NCBI RefSeq assembly: GCF_031457455.1
Contig: NZ_JAVDWU010000001.1
Coordinates: 434,001-498,000 of the forward strand
Direction: 5' to 3'
DNA: 64,000 nucleotides
Source: Hydrogenophaga palleronii_A
GTDB lineage: Bacteria; Pseudomonadota; Gammaproteobacteria; Burkholderiales; Burkholderiaceae_C
Shown here: positions 18,065 to 24,065 of the stretch, piece by piece
How the letters are laid out: each line of letters opens with the position of its first letter
Position numbering within the stretch: the stretch's first letter is position 1
Program-made: the position numbers and the translations under genes
The notes under the pieces: model-generated
Told to the model about the DNA's origin: nothing
Seen by the model: only the letters and a program-made list of their open reading frames with translations
Databases searched by the model: none

Positions 18065-19113
18065 GGCAGGCGGTTGCGAAGGGTGACCACGTAAGTCATC
18101 TGGCGCTGAATGGGTGCGTTGTCGGTGCCGACGTTCTGCAGCGTCTGAAGTGTGAGAGTGACTCGGACTGCAGACACATCCGCCCAAGAGGTTACTGAGG
18201 TGGCGTCTACATAGTTGGTCGGCAGGGGGCCGGCGGCAGTAGGCTGAAGGTAGGTCAATTGAAGATCGGTGACGCCTTCGGCAATTTCTTCTGTGAGGGT
18301 GGAGGGCGTCCCACCGGAGTTGACCAAGCGCGCCCGGTAGAGAGATCTTCCTCCGCGGCCATTTGCGCCGACGTACCAGATTTCGCTCGACAAGCGGATC
18401 AAAAATCCACTGTCAAATACGTACTCATTTCCGTTCGCGCTAGAGCAATCGGTCGGGAAGCCCAAACCCTTGCTGCAGTTACCCGGCGTTCCTGTCCCTG
18501 AGTTGTGGACAACGGTATCATTGGTGGGCGAAGCGCTGGTTACTTGCAATAGGGCAGACTGCCGATAATTGCAAACCATGACGATCTCGCCATCGCTCAA
18601 GCCGTGGCTGGTGGTACCAAGTTGAAACTGAGCAGAAACAGGATTGTGGTCTTCAATAACTGCCCCTTGGTTTGCGTTGGCAAATACCAGAAATACTGCG
18701 TCGGTACCTTGAATCCTTTGGGCGGCAGCGGTGCCGAAGCCCACGCCGTCTGCAGCCACATCGTTGTCATAGCCCCGAATGCCATCTCCCCAGTTGGCCC
18801 ACCAATGCGTGCCCGGGTTGTTGATCGTGTTGGCAGTCGGAATGCCACGACCACAAGGGCTACCACCAGCTTCGCGTAGTTGCCTTGCCATCAGCTCCAC
18901 AGCGGTACGACCGCTTTCCTGCATGCGTGAGAGCTGTTCGGTGGTGCGGTAGGCCTGCTGGTTGCTGAGGAACACGCTGATGGCGCCCCCAACCAGAAAC
19001 AGGCCAAGCGCCAGGGCGATCATCAGCTCGACCAGACCGAAGCCTCTGAGATGCTGGCGCGAAGGCAAGGGATTGCGGGTGCGTAGATGCCGGGTCATGG
19101 TGGTTCTTTTCAC
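18061..19113 (-). CDS. pilW: PilW-like minor pilin
   Basis: 350 aa. The prepilin site is LRGFGLVELMIALALGLFLVGG with Glu at +5. After the helix comes SNQQAYRTTEQLSRMQESGR, typical of PilW. The start is GTG at 19113, overlapping the pilV stop (GTGA). ATG at 19098 (MTRHLRT) is an alternative. The large C-terminal domain contains Cys residues. It is part of the minor-pilin priming complex. Confidence 0.9.
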   Translation of the reverse strand: MKRTTMTRHLRTRNPLPSRQHLRGFGLVELMIALALGLFLVGGAISVFLSNQQAYRTTEQLSRMQESGRTAVELMARQLREAGGSPCGRGIPTANTINNPGTHWWANWGDGIRGYDNDVAADGVGFGTAAAQRIQGTDAVFLVFANANQGAVIEDHNPVSAQFQLGTTSHGLSDGEIVMVCNYRQSALLQVTSASPTNDTVVHNSGTGTPGNCSKGLGFPTDCSSANGNEYVFDSGFLIRLSSEIWYVGANGRGGRSLYRARLVNSGGTPSTLTEEIAEGVTDLQLTYLQPTAAGPLPTNYVDATSVTSWADVSAVRVTLTLQTLQNVGTDNAPIQRQMTYVVTLRNRLP

Positions 19114-19586
19114 AGCACACTGATCGTTTCGACCGAATAGTTGTCACTGCCTTCTGTGGCGCGACTGTCATCCCAAAATACTCGAATCGTGCAGCGGTTA
19201 CCCACGCAATTGATTTCGCCGCAAGTGGTGTCGCGATCTCCCAAGGTTTGTTTCATGGACTGCAACCACAGACGTTGGTCGTTGGTGATGAGCGTGCCGC
19301 CAGCGTTGACGTTGCAGGTCCTGTTCATGTTGTACTGCCCGGTACGGGCTGCATTCACATTGGCACGCATGGCGTCCAGCATGAGGTAAGTGAGGGTCAC
19401 GGCCTGGCTGCGCTCGAAAGCGCTCTGGCCGTTTTTGAGCGCACGGCTCTGAAGGCCGGCGATGCCAAGAAGTCCGATGGCCAGCACAAGCACCGCAACC
19501 AGTACTTCGATAAGACCAACACCTCTCTGGGACGATCGCCTGCCGCTGGATGCTTGCCAAGCAAATGGACGGTACTTACTCAACAT
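19110..19586 (-). CDS. pilV: PilV-like minor pilin
   Basis: 158 aa from ATG at 19586 (MLSKYRPFAW). The open frame extends much further upstream but that part is antisense to fimT. The leader ends SQRG, followed by VGLIEVLVAVLVLAIGLLGIAGLQ, the PilV signature with Glu at +5. The gene overlaps the fimT 3' end by 11 bases. Four Cys lie in the C-terminal half. Confidence 0.9.
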   Translation of the reverse strand: MLSKYRPFAWQASSGRRSSQRGVGLIEVLVAVLVLAIGLLGIAGLQSRALKNGQSAFERSQAVTLTYLMLDAMRANVNAARTGQYNMNRTCNVNAGGTLITNDQRLWLQSMKQTLGDRDTTCGEINCVGNRCTIRVFWDDSRATEGSDNYSVETISVL

Positions 19587-20058
19587 GGATAGACCCCGTG
19601 CGAATCCTGATGGTGCGTGTCTGAGCACCCGAAGTGATGGTGATCGTTCCGCCGGTGACCAGGGCGGTGCCGACCGCACTGCTGCCACAGGTACAGCTGT
19701 AAGGCAGGCCATCGGAACGGAAATCGGTGCAAATATCGGTTGCAGTCGTGTTTCCTTGGAGCGTGCCTTCCCGAATGGCGGTCGCTGAGGCGGGCGTGCG
19801 AACGATCCAGCCAGTGTTTGAATTGCAGAAGCGGTGGGTGGCATTCTTGCGAATGGCTTCGCTGCGTGCCGCCTGAAGGCCTCCAAGCAGTTCGTTGGAT
19901 TGCGCAGCAACCCTATTTCGTTCCAGCATGTCCCGAAAACTTGGAACTGCTATGCCCAGCAGAACTGCTGCCACCGCCAGGGTCACCATCAATTCGATCA
20001 TGGTGAATCCCTTGGAAAGGGTGATTGGGCTCCGCAGAATATGTGTCGACGTGTTCAA
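19576..20058 (-). CDS. fimT: FimT/FimU-like (GspH) minor pilin, first gene of the pilin operon
   Basis: 160 aa from TTG at 20058, preceded by GGAG with a 5-base spacer. TTG at 20094 and GTG at 20091 extend the frame but have no ribosome site. The leader ends LSKG, then FTMIELMVTLAVAAVLLGIAVPSF, with Glu at +5. The GspH signature LGGLQAARSEAIRKN follows. It probably initiates the operon running to pilE. Confidence 0.87.
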   Translation of the reverse strand: MNTSTHILRSPITLSKGFTMIELMVTLAVAAVLLGIAVPSFRDMLERNRVAAQSNELLGGLQAARSEAIRKNATHRFCNSNTGWIVRTPASATAIREGTLQGNTTATDICTDFRSDGLPYSCTCGSSAVGTALVTGGTITITSGAQTRTIRIRTGSIHVE

Positions 20059-20205
20059 GCACTCTCCGTACAGGCAGTTACAAAAAATCACCAAGGCAGC
20101 AGTTTTTCCATACTGACTGATGAGCCTATCAGGGGAATGAAGGCCTTTTGTAAGAAGTGCGACGGACGGAAGAAGTTGCAGGTTGTACGGGAGCGGGGTG
20201 CTTTC

Positions 20206-20664
20206 TCAGGCCTTGGAGCGAGACGTTTCTCGCACGGCATCCATGAACTCGCTCACATCGTCAAAGCTCCGATACACGCTGGCAAACCGGATATACGCGA
20301 CCTTGTCGAGCTTCTTGAGCTCGCGCATCACCATTTCACCGAGGCGGGCGGCAGGGACCTCGCGAGCGCCCAGGTTGAGCAGTTTTTCTTCAATTCGGTC
20401 AATCGCAGCGTCGACCTGTTCCGTGCTGACGGGGCGCTTGCGCAGCGCCAGGCTGAACGAGGCGCGCAGTTTGTCAGGAACGTAGTCCACACGGCGCCCG
20501 TCTTTTTTTACCACCGCGGGAAAACTCACGTCTGGCCGCTCATAGGTGGTGAATCGTTTTTCGCAATGGCCGCATTGCCGCCTGCGGCGGATGAAACCAG
20601 CGTCTTCAGACACACGGGTTTCCACGACCTGGGTTTCGAGATGACCGCAGAAGGGGCATTTCAT
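20206..20664 (-). CDS. nrdR: Transcriptional repressor NrdR
   Basis: 152 aa, normal length. An N-terminal zinc ribbon (CPFCG at residues 3-7, and CGHC about 31-34) binds DNA. An ATP-cone (about 48-138; VVKKDGRRVDY) senses ATP/dATP. It represses ribonucleotide reductase genes by binding NrdR boxes. It starts 30 bases after the glyA stop, so it is probably co-transcribed and would share glyA's riboswitch control. Confidence 0.96.
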   Translation of the reverse strand: MKCPFCGHLETQVVETRVSEDAGFIRRRRQCGHCEKRFTTYERPDVSFPAVVKKDGRRVDYVPDKLRASFSLALRKRPVSTEQVDAAIDRIEEKLLNLGAREVPAARLGEMVMRELKKLDKVAYIRFASVYRSFDDVSEFMDAVRETSRSKA

Positions 20665-20694
20665 GGGAGGTCGTGGATCGTATGTGTCATTAAA

Positions 20695-21939
20695 TCAGCC
20701 GTAAACGGGGAAGCGGGCCGTGAGCGCGTTCACCTTGGCGCGAACCGCTTCAATATTGGCCGGATCGCGGGGGTTGTCCAGCACGTCGGCGATCAGGTTG
20801 GCGGTCAGCCGGGCTTCTTCGTCCTTGAAGCCCCGGGTGGTCATGGCTGGAGTGCCGATGCGCACGCCGCTGGTGACCATCGGTTTTTCCGGGTCGTTGG
20901 GGATGGCGTTCTTGTTGATGGTCATGTGGGCGCTGCCCAGCACGGCCTCGGCTTCCTTGCCAGTGATGCCTTTGGCGCGCAGATCGACCAGCATCACATG
21001 GCTTTCGGTGCGGCCGCTGACGATGCGCAGGCCGCGTGATGTGAGTGTTTCGGCGACGATGTGCGCATTTGTGAGCACTTGCTGCTGATATGCCTTGAAT
21101 TCCGGCATCAGCGCTTCCTTGAAGGCCACCGCCTTGGCCGCGATCACGTGCATCAACGGGCCGCCTTGAAGCCCGGGGAAAATGGCGCTGTTGATGGCCT
21201 TTTCGTGCTCGGCCTTCATGAGGATGATGCCGCCGCGAGGCCCACGCAGGCTCTTGTGCGTGGTGGAGGTGACCACGTCGGCATGGGGCACCGGGTTGGG
21301 GTAGACGCCTGCCGCGATCAGGCCGGCGTAGTGCGCCATGTCGACCATGAAAATGGCCCCCACGTCCTTGGCCACTTTGGCAAATCGCTCGAAGTCGATG
21401 CGCAGGCTGTAGGCTGACGCGCCAGCGATGATCAGTTTGGGCTTGGTTTCGTGGGCCTTGCGCTCCATGGCCTCGTAGTCGATGGCTTCATTGGCGTCCA
21501 GGCCGTAAGACACCACGTTGAACCACTTGCCCGACATGTTCAGCGGCATGCCGTGGGTGAGGTGACCGCCTTCGGCCAGGCTCATGCCCATGATGGTGTC
21601 GCCGGGCTTCAGAAAGGCCAGAAACACGGCTTCGTTGGCAGAGGCGCCGCAGTGGGCTTGCACGTTGGCGGCATCGGCACCAAAGATCTGCTTGACGCGG
21701 TCAATGGCAAGTTGCTCGGCGATGTCCACGTATTCGCAGCCACCGTAGTAGCGCTTGCCCGGGTAGCCTTCGGCGTATTTGTTGGTGAGTTGGGTGCCTT
21801 GTGCGGCCATGACGGCCGGCGAGGCGTAGTTCTCGCTGGCGATCAGCTCGATGTGGTGTTCCTGGCGGGCGTTTTCGGCCTGAATGGCAGCGAACAATTC
21901 AGGGTCGGTTTGCTCGATGAGAATGTTGCGGTCGTACAT
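20695..21939 (-). CDS. glyA: Serine hydroxymethyltransferase
   Basis: 414 aa, full length. It converts serine and tetrahydrofolate to glycine and methylene-THF using pyridoxal phosphate. Motifs are ELIASENYASPAV (31-43), YAEGYPGKRYYGG (55-67), and the Schiff-base Lys229 in TSTTHKSLRGPRGG. It is preceded by a ZTP-type riboswitch on the same strand, fitting its one-carbon role. nrdR follows. Confidence 0.97.
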   Translation of the reverse strand: MYDRNILIEQTDPELFAAIQAENARQEHHIELIASENYASPAVMAAQGTQLTNKYAEGYPGKRYYGGCEYVDIAEQLAIDRVKQIFGADAANVQAHCGASANEAVFLAFLKPGDTIMGMSLAEGGHLTHGMPLNMSGKWFNVVSYGLDANEAIDYEAMERKAHETKPKLIIAGASAYSLRIDFERFAKVAKDVGAIFMVDMAHYAGLIAAGVYPNPVPHADVVTSTTHKSLRGPRGGIILMKAEHEKAINSAIFPGLQGGPLMHVIAAKAVAFKEALMPEFKAYQQQVLTNAHIVAETLTSRGLRIVSGRTESHVMLVDLRAKGITGKEAEAVLGSAHMTINKNAIPNDPEKPMVTSGVRIGTPAMTTRGFKDEEARLTANLIADVLDNPRDPANIEAVRAKVNALTARFPVYG

Positions 21940-21989
21940 GGTGGCAGTCTTGGGTGACGTGAATCCCTGTGCCTTGCGCGGTGCAATGA

Positions 21990-22170
21990 CAGGGGCTGCC
22001 CAGGCGAACGGCTGAACGCCAGACCGACATACAAGGGTCAGGCGGCACGCTTCCCAGTGGTTGTCCCTTGCCTGCAGTTGCTCGGAAGGGGGTCCACGTC
22101 AACACCGCCACGCGGGTCATGCCCGGTTCCCGTGGTGTGCCTATCGCCAGTCGCGTACCCGCAGAGTTTA
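21990..22170 (-). ncRNA. ZTP (pfl-type) riboswitch in the glyA leader
   Basis: Read on the minus strand, the leader holds both conserved halves of the ZTP/ZMP aptamer. The 5' half has P1 arms GCGGGT and ACCCGC closing a segment with ACTGGCGATAG and CCGGGCATGACCC. The 3' half, after a linker of about 85 bases, reads CCGTTCGCCTGGGCAGCC, carrying the highly conserved GCCTGGGCA (21997-22005). ZTP riboswitches are known upstream of glyA and other folate or purine genes and respond to ZMP/ZTP build-up under folate shortage. A following CCCTGT/ACAGGG stem near 21966-21995 could be part of the expression platform. Boundaries are approximate. Confidence 0.85.
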
Positions 22171-22196
22171 GCCGAGTGTCGTCAATCTGACGTCGG

Positions 22197-22241
22197 CCAA
22201 TCCTGATCTGATCTCTACCCGATGGAGATCATCAGGATTGG
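22197..22241 (-). terminator. Long hairpin at the lytic transglycosylase stop codon
   Basis: On the minus strand CCAATCCTGATGATCTC pairs with GAGATC-AG-ATCAGGATTGG across a 9-base loop. This gives about 17 base pairs with a 2-base bulge. The transglycosylase TGA lies in the 5' arm. No T tract follows, so it is either a Rho-type or processing barrier, or a weak terminator separating this gene from the glyA riboswitch. Confidence 0.45.
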
Positions 22242-23194
22242 GCAACCGTGACGTTGGTGGCTGGGGTGACACCTCCTGAAGGCTGCTGAACCGCATCATC
22301 TGCCACAGGAGCAATGGCGGGCGCTCGCCGCGCGGAGGCGTCTGGCAAGGTGGCCAGGGCAGACTCCGTGGAAACAGCGGCCGACTCCAACGGCGCAGGA
22401 TCGACGGTAATGATGGGGCGTGCAGGGGCAATGTATCGAGGTACCGGCTTGCCCAGAGCCACGTGCTGCAGCCGCGTGTGCTCAGCCATCACCTTGTTGA
22501 TGTAGTCGCTGCCATCGGAGGAAACGGCGCCCACGTAATAGCGAAGGCCCCCTTCGACGGACCCGGCTCGGCGAATGCAGTCCTTGAGCACCATCACGCC
22601 GACGCGAAGGTTGGTCAGTGGATCAAAGGCCGCCAGCTTGCCTCCGAAGTCTTCGTACTTTTCGGTGTGAACCTTGGTCAGCACCTGCATGAGTCCCTGA
22701 GCGCCCACCGGGCTCTGTGCGAAGGGATTGAACCGGGACTCGATTGCCATCACCGCCAGGATCAGGGTCGGGTCAATTTTCACCTTTTCGCCGATCTCAA
22801 AAGCCTCGCTCACCAGGACCGTCAACGGCTCAGGCGCCACCCGATATTTCTTGCTTAGCCAAAAAGCCACCCGGGCCTGCTGTTCGGGCAGCGATTGCGG
22901 ATGAGCCGCCGTGACACGATCAATGGCGGTGGGTTCCGGGGCGATGGCCACCTGGGGGATAGTGTTCGCTTGTCGCTCCACCAGCCAACTCAGCAATTGT
23001 TGTTCGGCATTGGCTCTAAGGTCGCTCCGCGCGCCCAGCACGATGAGGCTCACGGCGAGGGCCGTGCCCATGAGCGCCAGCCCGTTGTGTGTGACTTCAA
23101 AAAACCCGCGGGCCACATCGCCCGCCGCAACTTTCACTGATGACCCCACGGCATGCAAGCCGCGAAGAGATGTGGGTTCGTTCGTTCTTTTCAT
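22232..23194 (-). CDS. Lytic transglycosylase, SLT domain, membrane-anchored
   Basis: 320 aa. One N-terminal membrane segment (about 37-55; LALMGTALAVSLIVLG) is followed by a periplasmic part. The SLT domain (about 135-250) has the catalytic Glu in MAIESRFNPFAQSPVGAQGLMQVL and a later GGLRYYVGAV. It cleaves peptidoglycan glycan strands. The C-terminal about 60 residues are Ala/Pro-rich and low-complexity. Start ATG at 23194 has GGAG 7 bases upstream. It has its own promoter and a leader of about 140 bases. Confidence 0.9.
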   Translation of the reverse strand: MKRTNEPTSLRGLHAVGSSVKVAAGDVARGFFEVTHNGLALMGTALAVSLIVLGARSDLRANAEQQLLSWLVERQANTIPQVAIAPEPTAIDRVTAAHPQSLPEQQARVAFWLSKKYRVAPEPLTVLVSEAFEIGEKVKIDPTLILAVMAIESRFNPFAQSPVGAQGLMQVLTKVHTEKYEDFGGKLAAFDPLTNLRVGVMVLKDCIRRAGSVEGGLRYYVGAVSSDGSDYINKVMAEHTRLQHVALGKPVPRYIAPARPIITVDPAPLESAAVSTESALATLPDASARRAPAIAPVADDAVQQPSGGVTPATNVTVAQS

Positions 23195-23338
23195 GGTGTC
23201 GCTCCAGACTTCTCCAACCGGCCAGAGGGGCCGGTGGTTGGGGTGGGGTCGCCATCGGTGGCAGCACCTTGCAGGGTTGCCTCGGACTTAGCCTTGTGGG
23301 GCAGCGGTTAAGGGTTTACCCGTTGAATTGGGCAAAGC
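23195..23338 (-). promoter_or_regulatory. Long, potentially structured 5' leader of the lytic transglycosylase gene
   Basis: About 140 bases separate the predicted transcription start from the ATG. They contain a GGGT-AAACCC stem, several GGCA/TGCC complementarities, and a strong ACCGGCC-CCTCT-GGCCGGT hairpin (23217-23236) just before the ribosome site. I cannot assign it to a known riboswitch class. Confidence 0.35.
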
Positions 23339-23344
23339 CAGCGG

Positions 23345-23373
23345 ATGTTAGGTGGGGCTTAGTGTCAAGTCAA
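23345..23373 (-). promoter_or_regulatory. Sigma-70-type promoter of the lytic transglycosylase gene
   Basis: On the minus strand, TTGACT (23368-23373) and TAACAT (23345-23350) are separated by exactly 17 bases in an AT-rich patch within GC-rich DNA. The position predicts transcription starting near 23338. Confidence 0.6.
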
Positions 23374-23534
23374 GTATAAAAACTCAATTTATATGCCAAA
23401 AAAGAATATCAAATGGAATGAAAAAGTTCCCCCACAGAGTTCGCTAGCGCGCAAGCGTGTGTGGCTGCGGCCTCTGAGAGCCTTACCTGCGGGACCTGGG
23501 ACATTTACCGCTTGTCGCCCAAAAGCAACCCTTC

Positions 23535-23621
23535 ATGTCTGATTCCTCCAATGTGAGGACGATGATGGGCGGGCAGGCCGTGATTGAAAATCTCCATCAA
23601 ACCACGGTCTTGGAGGCTTGA
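23535..23621 (+). CDS. Possible 28-aa small protein, upstream partner of a coupled pair
   Basis: ATG at 23535 opens a 28-codon ORF (begins MSDSSNVRTMM). Its TGA overlaps the ATG of the next ORF (TGATG). The frame is open without a stop back to 23478, so a non-ATG upstream start is possible. No clear ribosome site precedes the ATG and no similarity is recognised. It could be a leader peptide or not translated at all. Confidence 0.22.
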   Translation: MSDSSNVRTMMGGQAVIENLHQTTVLEA

Positions 23622-23776
23622 TGCGGTTGACGATACCGGGTAACCTGCAATCGCCTGTTGTCACAACAGGTGCTGCTGGTGACTCGATTCATTCGATAGC
23701 CGGCCCCAACGGGAGCAATCTGTTGCTTCCAGGCTGGGGAGACATCCATCTCTCTCCGCCAAATCCGACGGCATGA
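23621..23776 (+). CDS. Possible 51-aa small protein with strong ribosome site, followed by an intrinsic terminator
   Basis: ATG at 23621 is preceded by GGAGG with a 4-base spacer and overlaps the stop of the preceding small ORF. The product begins MRLTIPGNLQSPVV and ends GWGDIHLSPPNPTA; no domain, signal or membrane helix is recognised. Third-position GC is lower than in neighbouring genes. A perfect terminator starts 17 bases after the stop. The same DNA contains a CCTGTTG-TCA-CAACAGG hairpin, so a structured noncoding RNA is a serious alternative. Confidence 0.35.
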   Translation: MRLTIPGNLQSPVVTTGAAGDSIHSIAGPNGSNLLLPGWGDIHLSPPNPTA

Positions 23777-23793
23777 GCATTTAGCCCGCCGTC

Positions 23794-23830
23794 AACCCCG
23801 ACGGGTTTGACCCGTCGGGGTTTCTTTTTT
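23794..23830 (+). terminator. Strong Rho-independent terminator
   Basis: AACCCCGACGGG, loop TTTGA, CCCGTCGGGGTT form a perfect 12-base-pair stem, followed by TTCTTTTTT. The T tract is on the plus strand only. It therefore ends a plus-strand transcript although no conventional gene lies upstream on this strand within several kilobases. A small GACGGC/GCCGTC hairpin lies just before it. Confidence 0.85.
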
Positions 23831-24065
23831 GTGCAATCGAGATGCGATATCCACTTTTTCACAGACCTTCCCTTGCTCGCGGCGGCGGAAGGCTTGCAGG
23901 AGCGAATGCCTCTTCTACTCATCTATCCAGGTGTCTTCTGGGATTCGCCCCTGGGCGTTGGCAGCGCCGCATGAGGTGCCTGCGCCAACAGCGGTGACAA
24001 TACCGGGTTGCGAGCCGTGTTCTGATGGCCCAAGCGAATCATCTGCCCATCATCCATACCTCTCC

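Noticed and set aside
23728..23766. tRNA-like 3' end (…CTCTCTCCGCCA) before the terminator
   Set aside because: The T-loop consensus TTCGANTC is missing, no matching 5' acceptor strand is found, and the GGGGAGA/TCTCTCC pairing is local. tmRNA, SRP RNA and RNase P signatures are also absent.
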